Positions 17,921 to 27,585 of a DNA stretch of 64,000 nt are shown one piece after another; position 1 is the stretch's first letter; each line of letters opens with the position of its first letter. Below the pieces are notes generated by a model. That model saw only the letters and a program-made list of their open reading frames with translations, did no database searches and was not told where the DNA came from. The translations under genes and the position numbers were made by a program. Origin of the DNA: Sphingomonas sp. QA11 (GTDB taxonomy: Bacteria; Pseudomonadota; Alphaproteobacteria; Sphingomonadales; Sphingomonadaceae); assembly GCF_028473665.1 (NCBI RefSeq), contig NZ_CP098774.1, positions 3,190,501 through 3,254,500 on the forward strand, given 5' to 3'.

Positions 17921-18123
17921 GAGGCTGTTTGGAAAATGGTTGAAGGGGGCTTTGCGCGGGGGCGGGATTGTAATTCAGGGTCTGGATGTGGACAGAGCAG
18001 AGCCGGGGCCGGATGGCCAAGATCGTGAAGCAGACGAAGCGCTATCCGTCTGATCTGACGGATGAGGAGTGGGACCGGATGGCGCCTTTGATGCGTGAGC
18101 CGAGGCGTCGCGGTCGGCCACGG
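17921..18123 (+). mobile_element. Truncated IS5-family element, left end
   Basis: The 203 bp match the left end of the element at 19056 with only a few differences (for example at 17972 and 18095). The terminal repeat GAGGCTGTTTGG is intact and preceded by TAA. The copy includes the first 33 codons of the transposase, then departs from the full copy after GGCCACGG. It is a dead fragment that shares its orientation with the full copy. Confidence 0.85.
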
Positions 18124-18306
18124 CCACAATCGGGGAATACGTTGCTCAACCACGGAAAGCTAAGGCGAACCGGCCTGATTATATCGATTCCGAAACTGAT
18201 TCTCCTCAACAAAATTTCGAAGCACATTATTCGCATTTTTTTCGTTAGACTTCTATACGATTTAACGTGAAATCATAAGCCTCGTTTTAACCCAAGGTGC
18301 TTTACG

Positions 18307-18960
18307 ATGCGTGTTGAAAAATCACTGATTATAACCGCCATGTTCTTGAATTATTTTTCAGCGAGCAATGCATCCGCCGCACAGCAGCCACCGAATTATA
18401 GACCAACGACAATTAAAGATATATTTAGCGATTCTGGAATGTCGATCCGCTCTCGCGTTGCCAGCGTTTTATCTCACGATTCACCAAAATCCCATTTCGA
18501 AGGTCAGAGGTTAAGATTTCTTGCCTTAGCTGAAACTTGTACACTTCCTACCTCTATGTCTTGGACTGGTTCCGCAAGCAACTTTGCGATCCCGCTCATG
18601 TTTGCTCCGTTTTACAATTTTCCAAAGAAACAGATTGAAGATAGTTACGTGCCAGCTCCGGCTTTCAGAGGGCGACTCGCGGTACTAACAAACTATCAAT
18701 TTGGCCTATGGCCTAGAGAAATGCTCCATTTTTCACAAAGAAAATGTGAGAACGATGAAGCGAAAGCAGGATATTTTTCAAAGAAATTATATACCGTATA
18801 TGGAACGTTAGTTCGAGTAAAAATAACTAAACAGAATGGAGAATATATGACGATCAATAACATTATGATTGATAATTTGAGATACGTGCGGCATGTCGGC
18901 TTTGGAGAGCAATTAACAGACTCAATGGCCCAATCAATCCCTGATATGATTACCGAATAA
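18307..18960 (+). CDS. AT-rich secreted protein of unknown function
   Basis: A 217-residue protein with an N-terminal signal peptide (hydrophobic IITAMFLNYFSASNASA). I recognise no family. The mature part has two likely disulfide cysteines (AETCTLP and QRKCEN) and a C-terminal half rich in K, I and N with an IMIDNLRYVRHVGFG segment, suggesting a small beta-rich periplasmic or extracellular domain. GC content is far below the window average and AT-rich flanks extend to both IS copies. It was almost certainly brought in with the insertion sequences. Confidence 0.65.
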   Translation: MRVEKSLIITAMFLNYFSASNASAAQQPPNYRPTTIKDIFSDSGMSIRSRVASVLSHDSPKSHFEGQRLRFLALAETCTLPTSMSWTGSASNFAIPLMFAPFYNFPKKQIEDSYVPAPAFRGRLAVLTNYQFGLWPREMLHFSQRKCENDEAKAGYFSKKLYTVYGTLVRVKITKQNGEYMTINNIMIDNLRYVRHVGFGEQLTDSMAQSIPDMITE

Positions 18961-19055
18961 TAGTATCGTCGCGGCCTGAAAATAGTATAGTTCTTGCGCA
19001 AGAAAAGGGAAGGAGGTCGCCTTCGATCTTCGACTCTATCCTTCTTATTTACTAC

Positions 19056-19961
19056 AAGGCTGTTTGGAAAATGGTTGAAGGGGGCTTTGCGCGGGGGCGG
19101 GATTGTGATTCAGGGTCTGGATGTGGACAGAGCAGAGCCGGGGCCGGATGGCCAAGATCGTGAAGCAGACGAAGCGCTATCCGTCTGATCTGACGGATGA
19201 GGAGTGGGACCGGATGGCGCCTTTGATGCCTGAGCCGAGGCGTCGCGGTCGGCCACGGGAGGCGAACTTCCGCGAGGTGATCAATGCGGTGCGCTATCTG
19301 GTGCGATCGGGGTGTGGCTAGCGGATGCTGCCGATCCATTTCGGCCCATGGCAGACGGTCTATGGCTGGTTCCGCGAACTGGCCCGCCGTTTCCTGTTTC
19401 AAACAATCCACGACATCGAATTGATGCTCGACCGCAAACGGCAAGGCCGGGAGCAAAGCCCGAGCGCGGCGGTCATCGACAGCCAGTCCGTGAAAGCGCC
19501 GCATGCTGAAACAAGGGGTTACGACGCCGGCAAGAAGATCGTCGGGCGCAAGCGCCATATTGCTGTCGACACCGATGGCCGGCTGCTCATGGTCAATCTG
19601 ACACCTGCCGACATTTCCGATAGTGCTGACGCCCAGGCCGTCCTCGACGCCATCCGCAAGCGTTGGCCGTGGGTGAAGCATCTCTTCGCCGATGGCGCCT
19701 ACGACCGTTTGAAGCTCACGGACAAGGCCGCCTTTCTCGACTTCGTCGTCGAAATCATCAAGCGGTCCGACGATCAGAAGGGCTTCCAAGTCCTGCCCCG
19801 CCGCTGGGTCGTCGAGCGAACCTTCGGCTGGATAACCCGGTGGCGACGACTCGTGCGCGACTATGAAAAGCGCATTGATGTTTCCAAAGCCATGATCCTC
19901 GTCGCCATGGGCGGCAATATGCTACGCAGAAACGCTCATCCCTGATTGCCCAAACAGACTC
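19056..19961 (+). mobile_element. IS5-family insertion sequence, full length
   Basis: This 906-bp element has imperfect terminal repeats: the left end AGGCTGTTTGG and the right end, read in reverse, GAGTCTGTTTGGGCAATCA. One transposase gene fills it. The right end is followed by TAA. The left end is preceded by TAC, so a clean 3-bp target duplication is not seen for this copy alone. The size and the TNA-type flank fit the IS1031-like branch. Confidence 0.85.
19148..19945 (+). pseudogene. IS5-family transposase with an internal amber stop
   Basis: The gene would encode 265 residues of a DDE transposase: N-terminal DLTDEEWDRMAPLMPEP, then catalytic D111 (VIDSQSVK), D182 (FADGAYD) and E223 (VVERTFGW). 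Codon 58, at 19319-19321, is TAG where the family has a conserved tryptophan before RMLPIHFGPWQTVY. The frame is the same on both sides, so a single G-to-A change at 19320 explains it. Unless the stop is read through, the element cannot move itself. Confidence 0.85.
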
Positions 19962-19964
19962 TAA

Positions 19965-20342
19965 CGTCATAGTAGACCTACTGCTCTTAACATACCACCA
20001 TTGTTTTACTTAGGGCTCTATAGTGATGGATTCTTTGGCGTGGTGGCAGGGTACGCCATCTATCCGTTACTCATCGTTCCCGTGCTTTTGCTGATGATCC
20101 TATCCGGACTAGCCATAGGCCCGGAAATGATGGTCGCCTCCTTAGCGCGAGACGTCACCGTTGAACCGTGCCCTCACGGCACTTGGAATGTCGCGCTTTT
20201 AGGCGATCTGGAACCGCTGGCAGCGAATGATTTGCAGCATAGTGTGATCTATCGCTCGGAGGAAGCGATGGACACTATCGCTGAGTGGATTTCGCGCTAT
20301 ATCGTTCGCGCGTCACCAATGGCGACTTCCTTGAGAGCGTGA
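19965..20342 (+). pseudogene. N-terminally truncated hydrolase-like gene
   Basis: The frame is open from the IS boundary. It encodes a hydrophobic stretch (YPLLIVPVLLLMILSGLAI) and a C-terminal part VTVEPCPHGTWNVALL, then DLQHSVIYRSEEAMDTIAEWI. That ending resembles the final Asp/His region of alpha/beta-hydrolase or esterase-like membrane proteins, though the assignment is tentative. The 5' part is missing and presumably was removed by the IS event. A TTG at 20001 could still initiate a 113-residue product. Confidence 0.45.
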
Positions 20343-20620
20343 CGGAAAGCTGACTGACTTCAGTCTCCAAAGCCAGTCGTCGGGATATGCTAGTCAATCA
20401 GATCAAGGAACGGGAGCTTTTTTGGGTTCCTAGTAAACAAACCCAACGACCGATTTTGAGGCCAATACCGGTCGAGCGCTCGGTTTGAGCCGATGTCATT
20501 TATCGCCATGATAGCATCCAGGGACGGGCAGACCGAAGTCGCCAGACGTTTGCATTGCGATGAGACCAGCCAGCACCACACCCAATCGCCACCGATTCGG
20601 ATGCCGTGCCCGCCGCAATC
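20343..20620. other. Intergenic stretch with no supported gene
   Basis: This is slightly AT-richer than the flanks. A short minus-strand frame at 20390-20581 ending LPFLDLID looks like a possible gene remnant, but no start, ribosome site or family could be found. Confidence 0.4.
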
Positions 20621-20923
20621 TCACCCCCGATAGAAAAGCATCGCCACCGCCGCGATCACGACCGACACGGCGATGGCGATCGGCACCCAGCGCCGGCTGA
20701 ACGCCTGCGCGTCGAGATGATAGGCGACCAGGTCGAACCAGTAGCGACCCGGTTCCGCCTCGCGCAGCGCGCCGATCCGGCGGAAGCGATCGAACCACCA
20801 GCGCTCTACACGGTCTTTCGGCACGAAATCGATCGCGTCTTCGGGCGACAGCGCATGCTGCGCCAGGAAATGCGCCGCCACCGGCCCGCGTACGCGCCGG
20901 ACGGCGGCCGGAAGCTGGCTCAC
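20621..20923 (-). CDS. Small single-span membrane protein downstream of rnr
   Basis: A 100-residue protein with an amphipathic, Arg-rich N-terminal domain (HALSPEDAIDFVPKDRVERW and WWFDRFRRIGALREAEPGRYW) and one C-terminal helix (WVPIAIAVSVVIAAVAMLF) followed by YRG. The start is GTG, overlapping the TGA of the RNase R gene (GTGA), so translation is likely coupled. Function is unknown; it would sit in the inner membrane as a tail-anchored protein. Confidence 0.7.
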   Translation of the reverse strand: MSQLPAAVRRVRGPVAAHFLAQHALSPEDAIDFVPKDRVERWWFDRFRRIGALREAEPGRYWFDLVAYHLDAQAFSRRWVPIAIAVSVVIAAVAMLFYRG

Positions 20924-23136
20924 CGTTTGCGGCCCTGGTGACGGATATTGGCTGGCCGGCCGCGCCGCTTGATCACCCGTGCCGGTCGCTTGTCGCGCTC
21001 GGGCGCAGCGCCCCTGCCGTCGACCATCTCGAATCGAAGCGCCCCCGATACCGGATTGGCCTCGGCCAGTCGCAGCTGAAGCCGCTGGCCGCTCGCATAT
21101 TCGGTACCGGACTCGTCCCCGACCAGCCGCCGCCCTGCCTCGTCATAGCGGAAATATTCGCCGCCGATGTCGCGTACCGGCATCAGACCGTCGCCGCCGA
21201 TGCCCTCGACCGTCGCGAAGAAGCCGAAATTGGCCACGCCGGTGATCCGCACGTCGAGTACCTGCCCCACCCGTTCGGCGAGGAAGGCGGCGACATAACG
21301 GTCGATCGTGTCTCGCTCAGCCTCCATCGCGCGGCGTTCGAGCATCGAAATGCTTTCGCCGATCCGGTCCATCGACGCTGCCTCGCCCGCGGTCAGCCCG
21401 CCTGGCCCGAGCTTGTAGGCGTCGACCAGCGCGCGGTGGACGATCAGGTCGGCATAGCGCCTGATCGGCGAGGTGAAATGCGCATAGCTGCCCAGCGCGA
21501 GCCCGAAATGGCCGTGATTTTCCGGCCCATAATAGGCCTGGGTCTGGGTGCGCAGCACCTGTTCCATGATCTGCGGGCGGAAATCGACATCGCCGACCTT
21601 GTCGAGGATGTGGTTGAACGTCGCCGGACGCACCACCTGGCCAAGCGCGAACTCGACGCCGAAGGTCTTGAGATACTCCTTGAGCGCGACCAGCTTCTCG
21701 CGGCTCGGCTGTTCGTGCACCCGGTACATGACCGGCGCCTTCTTCGCCTCAAGCGCCTTGGCCGCTGCCACGTTCGCGGCGATCATGTAGTCCTCGATCA
21801 GCTTGTGCGCATCGAGCCGCTCGCGCGGTGCCACGGACAGGATACGCCCCTTCTCATCGAGCACCACGCGTCGCTCGGGCAGGTCGAGATCGAGCGGGTC
21901 ACGCTTCTCGCGCGCCTTGTAGAGCGCCTTCCAGCATGCCCAGAGCGGCTTGAGCGCGACGTCGGTCAGCGGGTGCTCGATCGTTCCGTCGATCGCGGCC
22001 TGCGCATCCTCATAGGCAATGTTCGCCGCAATCCGCACGATCGCCCGCGTGAAGCGCCAGCTCTTCAGCGTGCCGTTCTTCGCGATCTGCAAATGACACG
22101 CCAAGGCAGCGCGATCGACGCCCTGCTTCAGCGAACACATGTCGGCCGACAATTCCTCGGGCAGCATCGGCACCACCCGGTCGGGGAAATAGACGCTGTT
22201 GCCGCGCCGCCTCGCCTCGCGATCGAGCTCCGACCCGGGACGGACATAGAAGCTGACATCGGCGATCGCGACGATCGCCTTCCACCCGCCGTCATTGGCG
22301 GGATCGTCGTCGGGCGCCGCCCAGACCGCATCATCATGGTCGCGCGCATCGGCCGGGTCGATCGCGACGATCGGCAGGCCGCGCAGGTCTTCGCGTGCCT
22401 CGCCTAGTGGCGTCTGCGCCATGCGCTCAGCTTCTTCCACCGTCTCGGGCGAAAAGACATTGGGGATGCCGAGCTTGTGGATCGCGATCAGCGAGAAGCT
22501 GCGCGGCGCGAACGGATCGCCGAGACGCTCAGTCACCCGCACCGTGATCCGCGGCGGGCGGCCAGCCTTCTCAGCGAGCACCAGGTCGCCGGTCTCGGCA
22601 CCGCCGGCGTCTGAGACCATGAACTCGCGCCGTTCCTTCTTCTCGACGCCCTGCAGCCAGAGCTTGCCCCCCTCCTGGTGCAGCACGCCCAGCACAAGCT
22701 CCTCGCCGCGCGCAAGCTGCTTCATCGGATGGGCGATCCAGCCGTTGCCGGCTTCCTCGGTTCGCGCCAGCACCCGGTCACCTACGCCCAGCGCGCCGCG
22801 CTTGCGTTCGCGCACCCGCAGGCGCGGGGCTGGCGCATCCGAATCCCAGCGCTCGGGCACCGCCCACACATTGCCACCGTCGTCGACATCGGCGATGCGC
22901 AACACCGTTACCTTGGGTAGCCCGCCCAGTTTGTGAAAGGCACGGCCGGGGGCGCTGTCGATCAGCCCTTCGTCCGCCATGTCCTTGAGCAGCGCCTTCA
23001 GGCCGATCTTCTCCTGCGCGGTCAGGCCGAAGGCGCGCGCGATCTCGCGCTTGCCGGCAGGCGTGGCGGACGAGGTAATGAAGTCGAGGATCTGCTCGCG
23101 TGTGGGAAGGCCGGACGAACGCTTTGGCTTGGGCAT
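20920..23136 (-). CDS. rnr: Ribonuclease R
   Basis: This 738-residue 3'-5' exoribonuclease degrades structured RNA. The order is a winged-helix N-terminus (LPTREQILDFI), cold-shock/OB domains, and the RNB catalytic domain with IDPADARDHDDAVWA and VAIADVSFYVRPGSELD carrying the metal-binding aspartates. Then come MEQVLRTQTQAYYGPENHGH and LGSYAHFTSPIRRYADL, an S1 domain and a basic tail. I chose the ATG before PKPKRSSG; the open frame upstream adds 24 unlikely residues. It is 17 bases downstream of the MFS gene on the same strand. Confidence 0.95.
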   Translation of the reverse strand: MPKPKRSSGLPTREQILDFITSSATPAGKREIARAFGLTAQEKIGLKALLKDMADEGLIDSAPGRAFHKLGGLPKVTVLRIADVDDGGNVWAVPERWDSDAPAPRLRVRERKRGALGVGDRVLARTEEAGNGWIAHPMKQLARGEELVLGVLHQEGGKLWLQGVEKKERREFMVSDAGGAETGDLVLAEKAGRPPRITVRVTERLGDPFAPRSFSLIAIHKLGIPNVFSPETVEEAERMAQTPLGEAREDLRGLPIVAIDPADARDHDDAVWAAPDDDPANDGGWKAIVAIADVSFYVRPGSELDREARRRGNSVYFPDRVVPMLPEELSADMCSLKQGVDRAALACHLQIAKNGTLKSWRFTRAIVRIAANIAYEDAQAAIDGTIEHPLTDVALKPLWACWKALYKAREKRDPLDLDLPERRVVLDEKGRILSVAPRERLDAHKLIEDYMIAANVAAAKALEAKKAPVMYRVHEQPSREKLVALKEYLKTFGVEFALGQVVRPATFNHILDKVGDVDFRPQIMEQVLRTQTQAYYGPENHGHFGLALGSYAHFTSPIRRYADLIVHRALVDAYKLGPGGLTAGEAASMDRIGESISMLERRAMEAERDTIDRYVAAFLAERVGQVLDVRITGVANFGFFATVEGIGGDGLMPVRDIGGEYFRYDEAGRRLVGDESGTEYASGQRLQLRLAEANPVSGALRFEMVDGRGAAPERDKRPARVIKRRGRPANIRHQGRKR

Positions 23137-23153
23137 CGATCGGAGATAGGGGT

Positions 23154-24473
23154 TTACGCGCTCCTCGTCACCTGCCCGCGCTGCTTCAGGATTACGCCGG
23201 CCCGCCAATAATGGAAGATCGCCCAGGGCGTCGCCACCGCGAAGACGAACATCGCCCAGCGCAGCGAATCCTCACCGAAGCTTGGCCGAAGCAGATCGCT
23301 GATCTGGCCGACCAGGGTCGGCCCCAGGCCCAAACCGATCAGGTTGATCACCAGCAGGGTGATCGCCGCCCATAGCGCCCGCAGCCGCATCGGCGCCAGG
23401 CCCTGCAGCAGCGCGAAGGTCGGGCCGAGATAGCTCGACGCGAACAGCAGCGCGAAGAAATAGGCGCCGACCGCGATGTTCGGCTCATCGAGGAAATAGA
23501 AGATCAGGCTGAACGGCAGCGCGATCGTCTTCAGGACAGCGACCATCCAGCTTTGCCAGTGCAGCCCCCGCTTCTTCGCCAGCCGGTCAGCCAGCATCCC
23601 GCCGGCCACGCCGGAAACGGTCGCGAAGATCGCGCCGATCGGGGCGATCACCCAGGAGATAGTCAGCAGCGGCAGGCCCAGCGACCGCTGGATGAAGCTC
23701 GGCCCCCATTGCGCATGGCCGTATCCGATCAGCGAGGTCAGCGTGACCGCGATCACCAGATGACGGGCCGCCCGGTCGCGCCAGATCGAGGCGAAGCCCG
23801 CGCCCAGGCTCGGCATTGCCTCGCGTTCCTGCTCGGCCTGGTTGCGGCCGTCGGACAGGCCGCGGCGCGGTTCGATCACGAAGAACCAGACGATCACCGC
23901 GAGCAGCAGCCCCGGCAGCCCGACCACGAACATCGCGTGGCGCCAGCCGTAGAAATGGCCGATCGTCCCGCCGATGATGGTGCCGAACGCGGCGCCCAGC
24001 ACCACGCCCAGCGAATAGATCGCCATCGCGCTGGCGCGTTCGTGCGGAGCATAGAGATCGGCGATCATCGAATGGCTCGGCGGGCTGGATCCGGCCTCCC
24101 CCACCCCGACGCCGATCCGCGCGAACAGCAGTTGGAGGAAACTGGTGGCGAGCCCGCAGATCGCGGTCATCGCGCTCCACAACGCAAGCGACAGCACGAT
24201 GATCTTCTTGCGACTGGTCCGGTCAGCGAGGCGCGCCACCGGAATGCCGAGCCCGGCATAGAAGACAGCGAAGGCGAAGCCCGAGAGGATGCCGAGCTGC
24301 GTGTCGGTCAGGAGCAGATCCTTGCGGATCAGCTCGAGCAGGATCGCAAGGATCTGCCGGTCCATATAGCTGAAGAAATAGACGAAGGTGAGCAAGGCAA
24401 GCGTCAGCCGGCGGCGCCTGATCGCCAGTGCGTCGGCAGTTTCAGAGGCGTTTTCTGGGGAGGAAAGAGCCAT
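23154..24473 (-). CDS. MFS transporter, spinster-like
   Basis: A 439-residue, 12-helix major-facilitator protein. The first helix has FFSYMDRQILAILLE, and the loop between helices 2 and 3 carries the MFS signature RLADRTSRKKI. Helix 4 has RIGVGVGEAGSSPPSHSMIAD, typical of spinster-like and organic-acid carriers common in sphingomonad catabolic clusters. The substrate is unknown. It lies between the TonB receptor and rnr on the same strand, but a terminator separates it from the receptor. Confidence 0.9.
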   Translation of the reverse strand: MALSSPENASETADALAIRRRRLTLALLTFVYFFSYMDRQILAILLELIRKDLLLTDTQLGILSGFAFAVFYAGLGIPVARLADRTSRKKIIVLSLALWSAMTAICGLATSFLQLLFARIGVGVGEAGSSPPSHSMIADLYAPHERASAMAIYSLGVVLGAAFGTIIGGTIGHFYGWRHAMFVVGLPGLLLAVIVWFFVIEPRRGLSDGRNQAEQEREAMPSLGAGFASIWRDRAARHLVIAVTLTSLIGYGHAQWGPSFIQRSLGLPLLTISWVIAPIGAIFATVSGVAGGMLADRLAKKRGLHWQSWMVAVLKTIALPFSLIFYFLDEPNIAVGAYFFALLFASSYLGPTFALLQGLAPMRLRALWAAITLLVINLIGLGLGPTLVGQISDLLRPSFGEDSLRWAMFVFAVATPWAIFHYWRAGVILKQRGQVTRSA

Positions 24474-24498
24474 GTCGGGAAATACTCGGTTACAGGCG

Positions 24499-24532
24499 AA
24501 AAAAGGCCCGCCGTCCCCGCGAGCGGGACGGC
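24499..24532 (-). terminator. Intrinsic terminator after the TonB receptor gene
   Basis: Read on the minus strand, GCCGTCCC and GGGGACGGC pair around a short loop and are followed by GGGCC and six T residues. This is a textbook intrinsic terminator 25 bases past the receptor stop. Confidence 0.8.
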
Positions 24533-24556
24533 GAGCCGAGGGGCGTCAAAGGAGCA

Positions 24557-27520
24557 TCAGAACTTCTTCGATAGGCCGATCTTGAAGTTACGGCCCAGCG
24601 CGCTGCCGGTGAACGGATCGTAATTGTAATCGAGCCGCGCGAACGACGGGTCGCGATCGAAGATGTTGAGGACGGACAGGGTCGCGATCGTCTCCCAGGG
24701 CAGGCGGACGCGCAGGCTGAAATCGAACGTATAATATTTCTCGATATTGGCGCCCTGAGTCAGGATCGGCGAGCCTGCGATATCGACGCGCGGTGCGAAC
24801 GGGCCCGAATTCGTGTCGGCGCGCTGGTCGTGATATCCGTCGATATAGGTCGCGGTCAGCCGTCCGTCGAAGATGCCTGCGCCAAGATCGATAAAGGCCT
24901 GGCCCTTCCATTTCGGCACCGGATAAGCGGTGGTCTGGAAATTGAGCTTGCCGCCGGCGTCGAACGCCTTCTGCACGACCACGCCGTCGACCGGCTGGTC
25001 GGCGGTCTTGTATTCGATCGTGTAGGTCGCGGTCACGCCGGCGCCGAAGCGCACGGCGCCGACATCCCCGCGATAATTGGCGGAGAAGTCGAGGCCCGAA
25101 TTGGTGACGCTCGCGCCATTGATGACCTTGGTCGAGATGCGCGCCACATTGGTGATGTTGCACGCCCCGTTGAAAGTGAAGCGTGCCTGCAGTGCTGCAA
25201 AGGCGGCGTTGCCGCAGTTCGCCGCGCCGGTCGATCCGAACAGCGTATTGACCATGCCGGCGACCGGCTCGAACACGATCGAATCCCGCAGCTCATAGCG
25301 GAAATAATCGATACTGGCGGTGAAACCGCCGCCGTTGAGCAGCACGCCACCCGAATAATTGGTCGACTTCTCGGGCTTCAGTGCTGCGTTGCCGGCCACG
25401 TCGACCGGGCGGAAGCTGGTACCGACGAGCTGAAGCGAGGTGACCGAGCCCGGCAGGAGATTCTCGTTGCGCGGGCCGCGGAAGGTGGTGCCCACACCAC
25501 CTCGGAAGGCTAGCCACGATGTCGCCTGGAAACGCAGGCGCGCCTGCGGATTGAAGGTTGATCCTACCTGGCCGCCATAATCCTCGTACCGTGCCGCGAG
25601 TTGCAGGTTGAGTGAATCGAAGACCGGTGCCTGAAGCTCGGCATAGGTCGCGATCACGTCCCCCGATGCCTTGGCGTTCGCGTTGGTGCCGAGAAAAGCC
25701 AGGGCACCGGTCGCCGGCGGGTTCACGCCGCCGACCGTGTTGGGCAGGCAGGAGCCCAGATTGCCCGTCACCGGCGTCTCGCGGCAGGGATTGTTCGCCA
25801 GGTTATTGTTGTTGCCATAGCGGATCGAATAGGTGTCGCGGCGATATTGCGCCCCGACGCCGAACTGGACGTCGCCGCCCGGCAGCGAAATCCCGGTCTT
25901 GCCGCTGATGCTCGCCTCCCCGACGAACAGCGACGTATCGGCCTGGCTGAACGACTTGACGAAGAACCAGCGCGCAAGCTCCGCCGAATTGGCCACCGAC
26001 GAGACATAGTTGGGGTTGGTCGCGCCGGTCGCCAGGTTTGACTGGACAGCGTTGCCGAACGGGTTGAGCCACAGGCATCCGTTCGCGCCGGGCGTCGTCC
26101 CGGTACAGTTCGGCCCGCCAAGTCCGCGCAGCGCGAGCTGGACTCGGTCGCCGAACGCATCATAGCCGTCGATATAGCGGTAATAATGATGATAGGTCGC
26201 GTTGACGTTGAAATCGAGGCTGTCGGTCAGCTTGCCCGACAGCGTGGCGGTAAATCGCGCGGACTCTGACTTGCGCTCGCCGATCGAGGCGCCGGGATCA
26301 TTCTCGTCGCCAGCGAACATCGGGTTGCCGCCCGTCAGGAACGGCCGGTAGAGCAGCGTCGGGAACAGCGCGCCGATCGCGCTCGCGGGAAGCGCGGTCG
26401 GGTTCTGCAGCCGGTACTGGATATAGCCGGGGTTGTTCGCCGGCACGAAGAAGCCGCTCTGCGTGATGCCCGTCGCGGCGGAAGGCGACTGGGTCAGCAG
26501 ATAGGAGGGCGAGGTGCGGTAATGCGGCACCGTCGATCGGCCATACAGCGCGGTCACCTCGAGCTCGATAGTCGGGGCGACATCAACGCCCAGTTCGACA
26601 TAGGCTTGGCCGCGCCGTTCGGTATCGACCAGCGCGTCATACACGCTGTACTGGGTCGCGCAGCGATTCTGCGCGGTGATCGTCCCGCCCAGCGGCACGC
26701 AACTCGCATCGGGGGTGAAGCCGGTGATCGGCGCCCCGGTCGGGCCGAGCGCGAGGAAGGTCGCCGGGTTGCCGCCGCCGGTGTAGCCGCCCTCCGGATT
26801 GACGGCGAACGGCTGCACCGCGAACTTGCGGTCCCGCGCCAGCAACTCGCCGCGCGTCTGATAGCCCGCGGCGATCAACACCCTGAAGCCATTGCCCTGA
26901 TGGCCGAAGCTCGCCGAAATATCGTAGTCGCCGACGCTGTCATTGATGAACTTGTGGCTGCCCGCGACGAGAAAGCCCTTCTGGTCCGACTTGCTGATGA
27001 AGTTCACCACGCCGGCGACCGCGTCCGACCCATAGGTCGCCGCCGCGCCGTCCTTCAGCACCTCGATCCGGCCGATCGCCGCCTGCGGGATCATGTTGAT
27101 ATCGACTGACGGAATACCGTTGCCGGCCGATACGAGGCGCTTGTTGTTGAACAGCACCAGGGTGCGCTGCGGCCCGAGTCCGCGAAGGTTGACCGTGGCG
27201 ATGCCCTCGGCGCCCTGCGAGCGGCTGTCGAACTGGTTGGAATCGCCCAGCACGCCGTTCGACGTCGGCAGCGCCTTGAGCATCTCGACCGCGCTCGGGT
27301 TGCCCTGCTTCGAAAGATCCGCGGCCGAAATCACGTTGACGGGCAGCGCCGCGTCCTCCGGGGTCCCGCGGATCAGCGATCCTGTGACGACGATATCGGG
27401 TGTGGTCTGGCCGGCATCATCCTGGTCCGCCGCGAGGGCGCTTTGAGCGAAGGCCGGCGATGCAAGGCCGAGCGCGAGGGCCGAAAAGGCGCACGCGGAC
27501 AAATACTGCTTCCTGAGCAT
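24557..27520 (-). CDS. TonB-dependent outer-membrane receptor
   Basis: A 987-residue receptor with signal peptide (SACAFSALALGLASPAFAQ). The plug domain starts at PDIVVTGSLIRG and includes VNLRGLGPQRTLVLFNNKR and EVLKDGAAATYGSDAVAGVV. The long beta-barrel ends in GLSKKF with the C-terminal aromatic residue needed for outer-membrane assembly. This subgroup is abundant in sphingomonads for taking up sugars, lipids or aromatic compounds; the ligand cannot be read from sequence. I chose the ATG before LRKQYLS. A 15-bp palindrome lies about 65 bases upstream. Confidence 0.95.
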   Translation of the reverse strand: MLRKQYLSACAFSALALGLASPAFAQSALAADQDDAGQTTPDIVVTGSLIRGTPEDAALPVNVISAADLSKQGNPSAVEMLKALPTSNGVLGDSNQFDSRSQGAEGIATVNLRGLGPQRTLVLFNNKRLVSAGNGIPSVDINMIPQAAIGRIEVLKDGAAATYGSDAVAGVVNFISKSDQKGFLVAGSHKFINDSVGDYDISASFGHQGNGFRVLIAAGYQTRGELLARDRKFAVQPFAVNPEGGYTGGGNPATFLALGPTGAPITGFTPDASCVPLGGTITAQNRCATQYSVYDALVDTERRGQAYVELGVDVAPTIELEVTALYGRSTVPHYRTSPSYLLTQSPSAATGITQSGFFVPANNPGYIQYRLQNPTALPASAIGALFPTLLYRPFLTGGNPMFAGDENDPGASIGERKSESARFTATLSGKLTDSLDFNVNATYHHYYRYIDGYDAFGDRVQLALRGLGGPNCTGTTPGANGCLWLNPFGNAVQSNLATGATNPNYVSSVANSAELARWFFVKSFSQADTSLFVGEASISGKTGISLPGGDVQFGVGAQYRRDTYSIRYGNNNNLANNPCRETPVTGNLGSCLPNTVGGVNPPATGALAFLGTNANAKASGDVIATYAELQAPVFDSLNLQLAARYEDYGGQVGSTFNPQARLRFQATSWLAFRGGVGTTFRGPRNENLLPGSVTSLQLVGTSFRPVDVAGNAALKPEKSTNYSGGVLLNGGGFTASIDYFRYELRDSIVFEPVAGMVNTLFGSTGAANCGNAAFAALQARFTFNGACNITNVARISTKVINGASVTNSGLDFSANYRGDVGAVRFGAGVTATYTIEYKTADQPVDGVVVQKAFDAGGKLNFQTTAYPVPKWKGQAFIDLGAGIFDGRLTATYIDGYHDQRADTNSGPFAPRVDIAGSPILTQGANIEKYYTFDFSLRVRLPWETIATLSVLNIFDRDPSFARLDYNYDPFTGSALGRNFKIGLSKKF

Positions 27521-27585
27521 ATCTCTCTCCCCTTTGGGTCGGGACATTCACGATCCCGTACCGCAAACTCGAATTGATAGAGAGA

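Noticed and set aside
17921..19961. Functional composite transposon
   Set aside because: One IS copy is truncated and the other has an amber stop, and the inner end lacks a matching flank. It is at best a relic, so only the structure is reported.
20390..20581. 63-residue minus-strand frame ending LPFLDLID
   Set aside because: It might be a gene remnant, but no start, ribosome site or family could be supported.
20938..22407. 489-residue plus-strand frame
   Set aside because: It is antisense to RNase R with shadow-like composition and no recognisable motif.
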